A stretch of 64,000 nt of DNA from Agaricus subrufescens (Eukaryota; Basidiomycota; Agaricomycetes; Agaricales; Agaricaceae): contig CM057065.1 of assembly GCA_029945375.1 (NCBI GenBank), positions 744,001 through 808,000 on the forward strand. The letters are read 5' to 3'. The translations under genes were made by a program, and so were the position numbers. The notes below the pieces were generated by a model. The model made no database searches and was not told the origin of the DNA. It saw nothing but the letters and a program-made list of their open reading frames with translations. Position 1 is the stretch's first letter. Each line of letters opens with the position of its first letter. Shown in pieces: positions 11,424-24,330 of the stretch.

Positions 11424-14400
11424 ATGGCGCGTAGAGTAGTATCCAAGGTCAGGTGTCCCTGTGTTTGCCGTGGCATGGTCTCTCCCCGTGTAAGAGCACG
11501 ACACTTAGAGTGCCGGTCCAAGGTTGTTGCGCACAACGCAGTGACCGCCTCTCGGCGGCCCCGCTCCCAGCACGCGATAGAAGACATAGCACCAACCAAA
11601 AGGAGACGCCTGGAAGCGCCCCCTTCCTCTGTTGCCCCTCCGTCATCGCCTCCTCCTATTGAAGTTCCGTTTGGGACCGCAGATCATGCATTAGACGCAG
11701 CAGAACCTCCGTCTTCTCCTGTTGCCAACCATTCCTCACTTGAGGAGCCAGTTGGCATTGATGTTATGTGGGCGACTAGAGTGAGAGAGCAAATGGGGAC
11801 GGCGATACAGCGAACTTGGAGACAGTCTCGGTGGACGCAGGAGTCAGATGATGAGGATTCCCAAGAGGGTAATCAAGAACAACCGGAACCTTCAACAGAC
11901 GCACTCTATGACTTGTTACTTGCCGACGAAGAGGTTTTGGACGATAATTCTGAAAGCGGTGATGAAACAGATGAAGAAAGTGATGACATCCGTACAGACG
12001 TGGCAGGCATTACTCTCTGGGACAAAGTTTTGGAACGTTGTAGACGTGAAGTAGCGGCACTGGGTATGTCCTATCCTCGTACCGTATTCACATGTATCTC
12101 ACCTGTCTATAGATGATTCTCCCAGCCTTAGTGAGGCTGATATTGACCTTCTCCTCAAGTATACTCTCAAGATAGAAGATCGCTTAACCGATAGGACATT
12201 TACGAGAATGGCACGCGTATTTCGCAACTGGCATCATGACTCACTCAAAATGACGAAGAAACGCGTTCGTACTTTGTCCGGGTTACAGCCCATTCGTTAC
12301 AGCTGTTGCATCAACAGCTGCGTCTGCTTCACGGGGCCATATGAACATCACACCACATGCCCGAACCCCGAATGCAACGAACCAAGGTTTAACGCCAAGG
12401 GTCAGCCCCGCAAATATTTTACGTATCTGCCTATCATCCCTCGCCTACTTGCCATGTTATCCTGTCGTGAGCATGCTCAAAAAATGCGTTATCGAGCAGA
12501 GTTTCAACACGAGCCAGGCGTAATCAGAGACGTCTTTGACGGCTCGTATTATCGAGGACTCCTCCAAACTATTGTCCCCACGGGCGATACTGACAATAAT
12601 TTCTTTTACTTCTCGGACGAACGTGACATTGCCCTTGGTCTTTCAACTGACGGGTTTGCCCCCTTCAAGCGACGTAGCCAGACGTGCTGGCCAATCGTCC
12701 TATTCGTCTATAACCTTGCGCCTGATGTACGTTTCCAAAAGAAGCACCGGTTGAGGGTTGGCGTTATCCCGGGCCCTAAGAAACCATGGGATATAGATTC
12801 TTATTTCTGGCCGCTTATCCAAGAATTAATTCAACTCGAGGCTGGTGTCAAGGCTTGGGACTCCATTTCCGAGGCGTATTTTCTCCTCCACGCTTATCTC
12901 ATTCTCGTTTTCGGTGATATACCTGCCATGGCCCTTGTCATGAACATGAAAGGCTCAAACGCACTTAGTCCATGCCGCGTTTGCAATATCAAGGGTATAT
13001 GTAACCATGCTGCAGCTAAAAAAACCTACTACGTTCCCTTACGACGGGACAATCTTGCAAACGCTAACCCAGCTTATTATGATCCAAATAATCTTCCGAT
13101 ACGGGTTCACCATGAATTGATGGAACAAGCAGTTGCTGTGCAAATGTCGCCCACCAATGCTGCCTTTGAAAACCTCGCAAAGCGGTATGGTATCAAGGGC
13201 ATACCGGTCCTTTCAAATATATCCGCTATTTCGTTCCCCGAATCATTTCCCTTCGATTTCATGCACCTGGTATGGGAAAATCTGATCCCCAACTTGATAT
13301 CGTTTTGGATTGGCGAGTTCAAAGATCTAGACCACAGCAACAAAGGTTATCTAATAGGGCCTCGGGCTTGGGAAGAGATTGGCAAGGCTACGGAGGAATG
13401 TGGGTCAACAATTCCCTCTTCCTTCGGTGCTCGTGTTCCCAATATTGCCAAGAAACAATCGCAGATGTCCGCCGAAATGTATTCGAACTGGACACTTTTC
13501 ATTGCCCCGATTGTCCTTCGCGGAAGATTCCCGAAGGCGTTGTACTACAAACATTTCATGAAGCTTGTTACGCTCCTCAAGCTATGCCTGTCTATGGAAA
13601 TGAATGAAGATGCGTTACTTCAAATTGAGGAAGGCTTTGTCCACTGGGTATGTGACTACGAACGGTAAGAATAGCTAAAATCTTCGGACGACTTGTTCTA
13701 AATGAAGTACAGGTATTACTACTGTGGTAAACCAGAACGACTCTCTGCCTGCCCCTTGACACTCCACGCATTGCTTCATGTTGCATGGGGTATTAGGGTA
13801 GCTGGCCCCGTTTGGAGCTACTGGGCATTTCCGATGGAACGCGAATGCAACAATCTCCTCTGTGCTATCAAAAGTCGGCGACACCCCTATGAGTCTATCA
13901 ACACATTCATGATTGCGACTGCCCAGCTCGATCAAATCCGACTTTTATACAATTTACAAGATGTGTTAAATCTAGATATTCAAGTGAAAACGATGCATCA
14001 CTTGATCTATAACTCATGTAAGTTGTATCCTGTGGTTGTAATAGTCAGTTATTCACTTGGTAATTAAGATCCCACTTACAAACTTTGGGGCACTCGACAG
14101 CAAGAAATTCTACCGACGTCTATTTGCAACAAGATTTATGCCAGTTTAGCTACGCGATTTGATACAAAAACAACCGTCGTACGAGCAGCCATTAAACTCA
14201 ACGGCCCCCTCCTTCAGTATGGCAAGGTCACTTGTCTTGGGGACGGCGACACCATGGTCGCGCGTGACATTGTTAGGCAGAGCGAAGATAGCCGAGACGC
14301 TTCGTATGTGAAGGTCAGTATCTCTGATTATATAAGAAAAATCCTAACTCAATCCAATGTAGTACATTCTCCGTGTAGATCGCTTTGCCAGACAAAGGAG

Positions 14401-14692
14401 ACGCGAGCCAGAATATGAAAATCGCGTATATTATGGCCAGTTGAAGCGTCTCGTTGTGCTAGACCTACCGGTCATCCCACAACTGAAACTAAACTCACCA
14501 TCCACAATCATCTTTGCGATCATCCAGAGTATGAATACAACAGAAGAAGACGGTATTCCTTACTGCCATGGTGCCTCTGTCATTGAGGCTGTCGACTTAA
14601 ACACCGTAGAATGTGTTGTCGGGAGGGTCCGCAATGGCAACAATTGGGGTATCGTGGATCGGAGCGATACAGTAACAGAAGTAGAAGGATGA
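11424..14692 (+). CDS. Tnp2/Plavaka-type transposase, apparently intact
   Basis: Five exons (11424-12063, 12113-13664, 13713-14017, 14069-14313, 14363-14692) total 3072 nt and give about 1023 aa with no internal stop. The N-terminus has a Cys/His cluster (CPCVCRG ... RARHLEC), as in related transposases, then a Ser/Pro and acidic linker. The core contains CPNPECNEPRF, the DGFAPFKRRSQTCWPIVLF block with a likely catalytic Asp, GDIPAMALVMNMKG, the Cys pair in SPCRVCNIKG, and FDFMHLVWENLIPNL. Exon 3 holds HALLHVAWGIRVAGPVWSYW followed by FPMER, and exon 5 ends in VVGRVRNGNNWGIVDRS, a C-terminal block I associate with basidiomycete Plavaka (CACTA-related) transposases. It would catalyse cut-and-paste transposition. 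Terminal repeats were not located, so the element borders are unknown. It interrupts the NLR array together with neighbouring orphan genes. Confidence 0.85.
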
Positions 14693-15780
14693 ATGTACTG
14701 AGTAATGGTAGCCTATACAATGGCCAGAGCCGTCCTCGTTTCTGCATGTTAGCAGACGTCGCACGGGGTGGAATAGCTGAACATGACCTTCTCGTTCGAG
14801 CGACGGAGCCAGTGCATCCCTCGGTACCTTTCAAGGATCAAAAACTACCCCCCGACAGTTTCAAGATATCTTATGCAACCTGTAACTCGATAAAGCAGCG
14901 AGAATTTCTTTGATTACCGGTTGGAGTAGGGCGGGTTTCCTCAAGGTGAGTGTACCCATCACAGAGCTCGTCATGCTCCTTTGAACTCGTACTCAACACT
15001 TTGCCTTCAAGTATTTCACAGCGTACCTCTTTATTATCCTCGTTATTGGCAATAGATGGTGGTCAGAGTGCACTGATCGCCATGCAATCTCGTTTTCGTC
15101 GGCCCGAGTTGATGATTACATCGCTACTGGCCTGCGCTCTCCCAGTTGATATCCTGTTCAACTGCTGTCAATCAGAATTTCGTGGAACTAGCAACGCTTC
15201 GGATGTTGCACAATTGGATCTGGTTTAAGTTCAAGGCATGGGAGGAGACGAGAAATCTCATCGCGATATTCAAATATTTTCCGATCTCTCTATATTGAAA
15301 ACGACCCCTACATTTCTTCGCAAGCAACTCGCCATCGCATTACCACTGACACCTCAATCCCTTTGTCTCAATTCAAATTTATATCCCTGATAGAACGCAG
15401 AAGATCTTCGCATTCAAAACTTTAAAGACCTCCAATGCGCCGCATCCGATGTTGTTACCAATCTAGCTTGTGGGTTGCAGAATAGTACAGTTGGAGGATT
15501 GTTGAGAAGGCTCTAGAGGCGACCGACACTATGGCTTTCGGCAGGGGTACAGAGTCTCATTTTATGAAGACCTTCCCACCGTCAACCTCACCCTCCTCGT
15601 CTCAATTTTGACCGTCCTCGCCTTCATCTTCTAAGACACCGCAACAATTACTCTTTGAACCCATCATGGATACTAATAAGATTTGTGTTTTTCTTTCTTG
15701 ATATACCAAACATACACTAACGACATTCCCCCCCCGGTCACACAAAGGCAGTATTAATATCGTCGAATCTTCAATGTTGT
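14693..15780. other. no supported gene; downstream flank of the transposase
   Basis: Short frames only, none with recognisable content. The stretch should include the right end of the transposon. A C-homopolymer (about 15728-15736) and increasing pyrimidine content lead into the minisatellite. Confidence 0.35.
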
Positions 15781-15829
15781 GCTGCTGTTCAGACAGTCGA
15801 GACTTTCAAGGTTCGTAGATATTCATCTC

Positions 15830-17165
15830 CTACTGACTAACTCTAACTGTCCTCTCATCGTCTCTATCCAACACCACCGCCCCCCTTTTCTTATCCCTTC
15901 CAATACTGCCCAACCACCTCTCCATCTCCTCTTTGCAACCACTGCGATCACTTACCTCCCCATCACATCTAATCCCCTTTCCTCCTTCGCCACTCATCTG
16001 TTTTCATCCCTTCCAACACTGCCGCCGCGACGTTGCCCTCACCCTCACCCTCACCTTCACTCTCTCCTCTTCGTGACCCCTTGGTGATCAACGCGGCCGC
16101 CACCGTCTCCTCTCACGGCGTCCCCTTCTCAACGCTACCCGACACCCGCACATCGCGGCTACCGCGATCACCGCCCTCCCCAAATCCTTCTCATTGGCGA
16201 CCACCGCCTTCCTCTCCTCAACCACATGCGGCCCCCGCCTCCCTCTCCTCTCTTCAACCATCTGCGAACCCCGCCTTCCCCTCCTTAATCACGCGCGGCC
16301 CCGCCTCCCTCTCCTCAACCACCTGCAACCCCCCGCCTTCCTCTCCTTGACCACACGCGACCACGCGCGGCCCCTGCCCCTCCTCTCCTCAACCACGCGC
16401 GGCCCCGCCTCCCTCTCCTCAACCACCTGCAACCCCCGCCTTCCTCTCCTTGACCACACGCGACCACGCGCGGCCCCTGCCCTTCCTCTCCTCAACCACG
16501 CGCAGCCCACGCTTCCCTCTCCTCGACTACGCGCAAACCCCCGCCCTCCATTTCCCCCATCTGCAACCGCCGCCTCCATTCCCAACGCCTTCCACCGGCA
16601 CTTCCACCACCATCCACACTCCTTTCTCCCCCATCCGCGACTACCGCCCTCCCCACCACTTCCATCACCCGCGACCACCTCCGTCTCCCTTCGCGGCCAC
16701 CACCCCATCCCTTTGCGGCCCCTTCCTCTCCATCGCCGCCACCATCACCACCCCGCCTTTCCTTCCTCCCATCCGCAACCACCGCCGCAATTCGCGCTGC
16801 CATCCACCACCGTCGCACCACCACCACCACGCCCTTCCTTCCTCCCATCCGCAACGACCGCCGCCATTCGCGTTGCCATCCACCACCGTCGCACCACCAC
16901 CACCACGCCCTTCCTTCCTCCCCTCCGCAACTACCGCTGCCACTCGCACTGCCATCCACCACCGTCGCACTACCGCCACCCCGCCCTTCCTTCTTCCCAT
17001 CTGCAACTACCGCCGCCACTCGCGCTGCCATCCACCACCGTCGCACCACCACCACCGCATCCTCTCCTTTTCGCGACTGCCAACCTCCTCCGACACCTCG
17101 TCCTTCCTACTACCAATGCCAACACTCCTTCGCCCCCTGTACACCGCCCTGTACACGCGAACTAG
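15830..17165. repeat. C/T-rich, G-poor minisatellite tract
   Basis: The plus strand is strongly C-rich and poor in G outside CG-containing units. Two repeat families are visible. At about 16761-17064 a 76-bp unit starting near ccttcctccc recurs at 16761, 16837, 16913 and 16989. At about 16190-16520 units beginning ctcctcaaccac alternate, including a block of about 104 bp present twice (near 16295 and 16399). Frames in several phases stay open only because stop codons are rare in this composition, so the Pro/His/Ser-rich translations are not treated as proteins. Polypurine-polypyrimidine asymmetry could favour unusual DNA structure. Confidence 0.75.
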
Positions 17166-17265
17166 GCAATTTCAATCGCTAGTTCCTTTTCGATTATCCG
17201 CCAGCTGCAGATGTATAAGCGACCGTTCAGAACAAACTTCAATTGAAGTTTATCGCATAGCCAGT

Positions 17266-17661
17266 ATGAAGATCGATGGACTTCGAAGAGCAGACATAGA
17301 GGAAGCCGTTAAGAGGTCTCTGAGGCAAGTTTGGCCTCAAGTAATTGAGTATGTGGCCATAAACAAAATCGAGGGCTCGATCTGGGCACAAATCAGGTGA
17401 GTGCATTCGTATTTTAATTCCATATTGAGCGCTGAATATCCCTCCTTCAGATGTGACTTCCACCGCTCAGGCTCCCCCGGATCTATTTCAGATTCCCCTC
17501 ACGCAACGCTCCGTTTATACGATGCCTCTTCAAAGCATATCGGAGGCATTCACGTCTATGAAAATCCTGAAAAGCCAGCCTCATTCAAAGGCGGTATAAA
17601 AAAAGTTTCTTATCACGGTCAAAAGCACGGGGATTTAGTTTTTTGTGTTACTACTCAGTGA
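17266..17661 (+). CDS. small two-exon protein of unknown function
   Basis: Exon 1 runs 17266-17396 and exon 2 17451-17661, with a GT..AG intron of 54 nt, giving about 113 aa. The N-terminal half is helical and charged (MKIDGLRRADIEEAVKRSLR, then QVWPQVIEYVAINK). The second exon reads like a small beta-rich fold (SPHATLRLYDASSK, GGIHVYENPEKPASFKGG, GDLVFCVTTQ). No signal peptide or membrane helix is visible. It sits directly after the minisatellite and converges with NLR gene B (stop at 17958). I do not recognise the family. The clean intron and the change in composition from the adjacent repeat support a real gene. Confidence 0.55.
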
Positions 17662-17840
17662 TGTAGTTGATTAGTTGCAACAAATATACATATCATGGTT
17701 TAGTGTTTTGCATGAACAACTCATGTAGCAAGTGTCAAAAACTTTAAAATATCACACTGTGAAACAACAAGTATACTACTGTAGCTGAGGCGCAGTAAAA
17801 AACTTACCTCATTACAATCATAGTACTTTACAGGTGAAAA

Positions 17841-17888
17841 AGTAGTACTTCGACTCCGCTGCAAGAACAGAGTCGTCGAAGTACTACT
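17841..17888. other. inverted repeat between convergent genes
   Basis: The arms agtagtacttcg and cgaagtactact are a perfect 12-bp match; the stem extends 4 bp past a 3-nt bulge. It lies 70 bp beyond the stop of gene B and about 180 bp beyond the stop of the small gene at 17266. It could act in 3' end formation or be a remnant of an element. Confidence 0.4.
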
Positions 17889-17957
17889 CTCTACGGCGTC
17901 ATTGACTATGTACTGACTATATATAAGTAAAAAACTGTGGGCTCGGGCTCACAGTGA

Positions 17958-20548
17958 TTATATAGTAATACCAAGTGCTTCACGATCGGCCTGGTAAAGG
18001 TAAAGCCAGAACTGATACGTCCACTCCGATGCCTCATCATCCGGATCCACATATTTCACTTCAACACAACAGTAATTCGATGAGGTGAACATAATCGGGA
18101 CAGCCCGGTCCGGGAATCGGGTACTCTGGCTTTCAAATTGGCGCTGAAGCCTATCATAGCAGAAACGACAATCGAAATAAGTGAAGACAGTTGTCCAATT
18201 CTGTACCTCTCCCTCTTCGTATTGGCCCACTCGTGTATGCTGCACAGCACTACTTCAATAGGTGTCGGTGGATGCGGGATATTGGACTCACCTCGCAAGA
18301 TAATTCCCATATATGAGGCTGAGTCGACGTTGCAACAGGGCGATTAAAATGCACCTTAACATTACAGCTCCTGTCAAATTTGGAGAAATCAATCGCCTCC
18401 ATAGGCATTTGCTTAAGTATGCCGTGTTTCATAAATTCATGAGAACGAGATTTATCCTTGAGTATGACTTCAGCCCTACATGACCGGAGCAAACTAATTA
18501 TGAAACACTCACGAATACCAAGTCGCGCAATTCATTGAAGACATGGCCATCATAACGAACCTCAAACTGAGTGGTCAGGGGTTTAATGTAACACTCGCTC
18601 TGGAACAGTGGATCTCCATGCTTTATACCCGCCGCAACCTCCCCAATTGCCAGCTGATACAAGTTCAAACGGGTTCTCGAATCATCCCAGTCCGCCATTG
18701 CCTCATAAGCCGGCCACGAAATGGAGATGTTGTCATTAGCGCCAGTATGGCGAGCCATCACTCCATACTCGAAAGAATAGTATCCACTTTCGACGTCAAG
18801 ATCAACGCCACGGGGAGCTTCCTTCAATACTCGGAATGCACATTGGTTCATGATTGCTCGAGCTTCAAGCTTGATGTCGGGGGAAAATCCGGATCGGAAT
18901 ATGTGGTCGAAGAAAGATTTATGGAAAGGTTTGGGCGATTCCTTATGGGCTTCATGACGCTGGGGGAAATACAACACAGAACGGAGACGATTGAGAGCCG
19001 CATAAGCTTCATCAGCAGTCATACCTAACCAATTGCACAGAACGATGAAGTTTTCCCCGGACCTCAATGCTGAAGCCCAGTCTGACGACAGCAATAGTAA
19101 GATTTTCCGAGTGTTAGCCATGATTTTTGGTGGAACATTGGACAGGATGCGGGCATATAGCGCATCAAGTAGTGCCATCGGGTGCTCTTCGCGCGAGAGC
19201 TCAGACATTGGAAGCTCGTCAATCACATTCAAGACATCGGAGAGCTGCGACGCTGGGTCACCAAAATTCGAATCACCAATATATCTGACGACAGTCTGCG
19301 CATAGGCGAATAGCCCACCCGCAGCATTCGCCAATTTCCATAAATGCTGCTCATCGGGCCAGGATGGTTCAAGTGAATCCGATTCCCTCCCAATCTCCTT
19401 CAACTCGTGGCGAAGGAACCGTTCAACATCAGCGCGAGCCTCGTTGGTGTCCACGGCAATTTCCTCCTTCTCATATGCTAGTGTGACCTCGGGTTTAGCG
19501 AAGAATGAAACAATATGTGGTTCAGGGCGACTCGCAATGAGCCACACAATTGGCGAAGAAGGATACGAGATGCAGAATCCAGAGATCAGGCGGAGGAGCT
19601 CGACCTGACTACGTGTCTCCTTGCACTCGTCGAGGCCGTCAACAATGATCAGCACGCGACCAGTACGGGTCATTTCGGGATCACGGATGAATGGTTGAAC
19701 GATAAATCGCTCGAATTGGGCAGCCATCGACGACTGAAGAAGGGATGGGTCACAATTGATCTCGTCCTCGATAGCCCGACGATATGGCTGCGATTTGGCG
19801 GCAAATTGGTAGGACAGTGTGATGATGGTTTTCCTTCCATCACTGCGTCCGTTGATGGAAAGGAAGACTGACGCGTGATAGTCCACGATAAGCTTGGGAG
19901 ACTCAGTGACGCTCTGCATGATAGCAGACTTTCCTACTCCGGCGGCGCCTACTACCCAGCGCATCTTTCTAGTTCCCTCGCAGTGACCAACAAAATAGAT
20001 GCATTGTTCGAGGATCGCCAAACGAGTTCCAGGATGACATCTCGGGGGTGGATCACGAGCGGAGGAATCAGCGGCTGCGCCGGGGATCGTTTCCTTCAGA
20101 AGGTCTTTCATGACTTGCAGAAATGTTGGTCAATAGTAGTATCAATACAATTATGTTACTTACATTGGTTGGAAGTGTTGATATTGGTCGTGACTGACAG
20201 AAGTGTTGCTTAATCTTGGGAAACCAATCTCACGAACGAACATGACTTACTGCTGCCTTTGTTGTCAACAAAGCTTGGCCCTACAACAGAGAAGTCGCGT
20301 GCGTTCTTGAATACCTCTAGACTCCGATGTTGTGATGATTGGAGGTCCTTAGCAGACGATGGCTGTGGATGATTCAACACCATCACTTGTGAGGGGAGTA
20401 TAGAAGGGAGACGTACACTTTGTCGTAACGGGCTAGGATTTGGTGAACGAGAGGCAACTGCATCGTTGCGAGAATTTGTCGAGGAATGTGAGCGCGGTGA
20501 GCGGTGAGAACGTAGGAACCGAGGAAGGTGGAAGCCAAAGTCAGGCAT
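17958..20548 (-). CDS. NLR-like NACHT protein, gene B
   Basis: The start at 20548 (MPDFGFHLPRFLRSHRSPRS) is set by homology; the frame is open further upstream. Exon 1 ends after NPSPLRQS, giving a much shorter linker than in gene D. The next exon carries SLEVFKNARDFSVVGPSFVD. The NACHT exon, with its in-frame ATG at 20111, runs to about 18513 and contains Walker A GAAGVGKSAIMQ, Walker B VLIIVDGLDEC and WLIASRPE. The last two exons encode SHEFMKHGILKQMPMEAID and the C-terminal domain with DCRFCYDRL (C-x2-C) and CCVEVKYVDPDDEASEWTYQ, ending at 17958. Its NACHT exon is nearly identical to that of gene D, while the first exon differs strongly. A role in cell-death or nonself signalling is inferred from the family. 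Confidence 0.85.
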
Positions 20549-20610
20549 GGGGCATATCGAGGGCGGTGTCAAAGCGCATTTGAGCTGTCCATCAACATGT
20601 AGACCCAAGC

Positions 20611-20618
20611 TATTTATA
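20611..20618 (-). promoter_or_regulatory. TATA box of gene B
   Basis: The minus strand reads TATAAATA about 65 nt upstream of the ATG at 20548. The surrounding sequence (AGCTTGGRTCTACAYGTTGATGGACAGCTC in consensus, broken here for length) is shared with gene D. Confidence 0.55.
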
Positions 20619-20996
20619 GCCTTGTTACTTTGCCCACACCCCGCCCAAACATCGATGCCCATTTTGACGTGTCTGAAACCGAACAAGATCTGCTTTTGTA
20701 GTTTTGTATGATCATACATCATTATAGTATACCGGCTCCCGATGCCACTCTCCGCAAATCATTTAGTGTGTGGATGTCGTGAACTTATCCTGAGTCGAAA
20801 CATTCAAGGACAGTAGGACTCGGAGCCAGTGAATCTATTCCAGAGGTATTGATAAATATTAATTGACAGCGTTACCTTGAACGTTGAACAACATGCGCCC
20901 TAATTTTTATCTATTCATGCTTTATGCTTTTGTAAGTGTTACGACCGAGTACCAGCCCCTCAGATCGATTCTAGCTTGTTACTAATAAGTCCAAAA

Positions 20997-23942
20997 TCAA
21001 GTAGTACATTGTACAATAATCCCATGCTTTTGACGTTCCTCAAAGGGGATTTCGCACCAAAACCAATACGTCCACTCCGATCCACCATCCTCTGGATCAA
21101 CAAATTGAAATTCAACACAACATTGCTTGGTTGAGGTAAACAAAACTGAGACGAGATGATTCGGAGAGTGAGTCTTCCAGGTTTGTAAATGTCGTTCAAG
21201 TCGTTCAAAACATTGAGCACAGTGTCCGAAAAGAAACTTGGTCCTCCAATCCTGGTCTTCATCTTCTTTCCACTCGCCTTCCCTTTCGTGCTACACAACA
21301 CTCATTGAATGCATGGTTACAAACACAGCATAGCGTTTCTACTCACCTCACAAGCAGCATCCCATGGGTCGGAATAATCCTTCGCAGTGTTAGCAGGACG
21401 CCGGAACTGTAACTTAACAGTTAAATTTATGTAAATCTCGGAAATGTCAACGATCGCAAGCGGTGCCCCTCTGAGTATCCCTTCCATCACGAATTCAGGA
21501 CGGCGAGATTCATCCTCATGAGTAATCTCAGTAGATAAACATAGTGGATTTATTAAGGAGACTCACAAATACCACGTCACGCAATCGGGAATATGGAAAA
21601 TTCAACGAATGATAATCGTTAAGCCGAGTTATCACAAGTTTGATGTGGGCCGCACCCAGGAAGCCCGGTTTTCCTTGTGCGATTCCAGCCACAACCTCTC
21701 CAATTGCCAATTTATACAGAGCGACCCTCATTTCAACGTCATTCCAGCCGACTGCATCATCAATGACCTATGTGAGCGAAATTTTCTCACCAGTACCAGT
21801 ACAACGCGCCAGTATGCCATAGCGGAGAGTATCATCCACACCGGCCGAGTTAACACCATCTGGAGCTTCCCTCAAAATTCTTAACGCACACTGGGCCATG
21901 AGCTGGCGACCTTCGTGTTCGGTTGGACAAAACCTGGATCGGGTATACTCGGATATGTAGTCGATGAATGATTTATGGAAGGGTTGGAGCTTCTCCTGGT
22001 GGGCCTTGTTACGCTGCGGAACTCGCAAAACAGAATAAAGATGATGGAGAGCGGCATAAGCTTCATCGCGTCCCAAACCCAACCAATTACACAACACAAT
22101 GAAATTACTACCAGTTTCAGAGTACTCCAAATGGGAATCCCAATTTGACATTAGTGCGAGCAAGAGTTTTCTGGTGTTGACTAGGCTTTTCGCAGAGATA
22201 TTCGACAGAATCCTGGCGTACAGTGCATCAAGTAGAGCCATTGGATGCTCTTCTCGTGACACATCGCTCAGATGTTTGTCAATGACGGAGAGTACCTCGG
22301 AGAACTGCGAGACCGGGTCTCCAACATTCGAGTCACCAATATACCTGACGGCCGTGTATGCATATGCAAACAGTCCACCGGCGGCATCAGCGAGTTTCCA
22401 GAAATCCCGTTCCTCAGGCCACTGAGGGTCGAGTGAAACCGACGAATCTCTAATCTCCGCCAACTTGTCCCGAAGGAATCGTTCAACATCCGCACGGGCC
22501 TCATCAGAATCAACCGGAATTTCCTCTTCTCATATACAGGGATGGCATCGCGTCTGGCAAAAAACGCGGTGATGTGAGTTTCGGGGCGACTGGCAATGAG
22601 CCATACGACGGGTGAGGAGGGATGTGCTCGGCAAAATTCGGAGATAAGGCGAAGGAGCTCTTGCTGGATGTGTGTATCGCGGCATTCATCAAGACCATCA
22701 ATAATGGCCAATACCCGGCCGCCGGAATCTAGTGGAGGGGTGTGGATGAAGGGTTCGACAATTAATTTGTTAAATTGTTTCGCCATCGATGATCGAAGGA
22801 GTGATGGATCGCGTGTGATCTCTTGTTCAATGACCTGTCGGTACTGTTCTGATTTAGCTGCAAACTGGTAGGAAAGGGTTATGACAGTTTTTGTCCCATC
22901 GTTTCGCCCGTTGATAGAAAAGAAGACCGACGCGTGGTGATTGACTACAAGTTCAGGAGACTCAGCTACGTTCTGCATGATAGCTGACTTTCCAACTCCG
23001 GCTGCGCCTACCACCCAACGGATCTTTCTTGCACCTTCACAATTCGAAATAAAGCGAAGGCAACGCTCGAGAATGGCCAAACGAGTTCCAGGATGACATC
23101 GTGGGGGAGGATCACGATCGGAGGAATCAAATTCAGCTCCAGGTATGGTTTTCTCCAGCAGTTCTTTCATGACTGGCAGAGGTGGCGATCAGTATAGGTG
23201 GAAAAAGGAAGAATAATGCCTACATTGGTTTGAAGACATGTAATTATGAGCGACTAGTAAGAAAGATATAGCAATTACGGATGGCCCAAGAATATCGAAA
23301 AAACTTACTGTAGCCCACATTGCCATCAACAAAGTTCCCAGTCGCAGTAAAATTCTCAGCTTGGTTAAACATGCCTGCACTCTGGTGCTGCGGTCGCGAA
23401 AAACACGGCTGTACTGAATGCTATTGGTACGTCAATTTCCTCATTCAGAATACATATTCGTTAGAGAAGCTCACACTCGGAAGTTCGGAAGTCAAAGATC
23501 GTTGTGAAGATGTCATAGGTGTATATGTTGCAGGCTGTAGCAGATGCTGCGGTGCTTGGACAAAGTCTATAGTGTTGGAAAGGGACGTGATAGGATTAGA
23601 GTGCTGGCCGACGGAACTGATAGCAGCTGGAGTTATCAGGCATGGCGCCTGCGGTGATTGACCAACAGGGATGCTTTCTTGCGCCCTATCGGATACAAGG
23701 CGACCAGCAGAGTTCCGAGAATCCGTTGAATAACTAACAGTGGTTGGGCTAGGAATGCAAGAGACCGGTTCCAATGCCGGCTCTGAGGAGGGAGAGGAGG
23801 ACGGCCCTGGGCAATTGCCAGAGTCAGAGGGATGGATGACACCTGTGTCACTGCACAGACTTGGCGGAGATAGTTTTGGTGAATTAAAGCGTGAACGGTG
23901 GAAACGAAGAAAGCGGGGAAGGCGAAGTGAAAGGTCTGGCAT
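20997..23942 (-). pseudogene. NLR-like NACHT pseudogene C
   Basis: The exon order matches gene E: start motif MPDLSLRLPRFLRFHRSRFN at 23942, Ser/Pro linker, GMFNQAENFTATGNFVDGNV, and a NACHT exon from 23170 with Walker A GAAGVGKSAIMQ and Walker B VLAIIDGLDEC. Compared with E, one base is missing in the run at about 22521-22530 (ttcctcttct against ttcctccttct), which shifts the frame after PVYEK. A TAG at 21770-21768 replaces the Trp codon found in the other copies after ISLT. Downstream exons, including the C-terminal domain with C-x2-C and CCVEFQFVDPEDGGSEWTYW, are otherwise open to 20997. Two independent lesions make inactivation more likely than sequencing error. Confidence 0.8.
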
Positions 23943-24330
23943 TGACGACCGCTATCAGGAGAGGAAGAGAAGGATTGTCGCAACAGACATGAGAAAGACA
24001 TCAATATACACATGACCCTGGAAATTGATCATGATGATCACAATAGGTGCGCTATACTTGGCACAAGAGTCGAAAATATGTGAAAGTGGGCACTTTAATG
24101 GATGATGCCTTCAGCTAGTCAAAAAACCTATGAACAGAGCCAGATCGTGTACTCGATGTCAACCCGCCCACCTCCATACGGACTAAGGGACATATACGTC
24201 ACCAGGGTCATCGAGTAGATTTTTAAAGCAACTATACCAAAAACGTCCCATAGAGCGCACGACATGGACATATTCAAAAACCTTACAAGTCAGAAGTCTC
24301 GACAAGTAAGCCCCAGTAGCATACAATACA

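Noticed and set aside
15779..17400. Several long overlapping Pro/His/Ser-rich open frames on both strands
   Set aside because: They come from a low-complexity C-rich tandem repeat in which stop codons are rare; all phases are open and none resembles a protein family.
18543..19305. Plus-strand frames of 90-161 codons within NLR genes (also near 25233-25667, 33824-34180, 37762-38355)
   Set aside because: They are recurrent antisense shadows of the NACHT exon; the same frames recur wherever NACHT is conserved.
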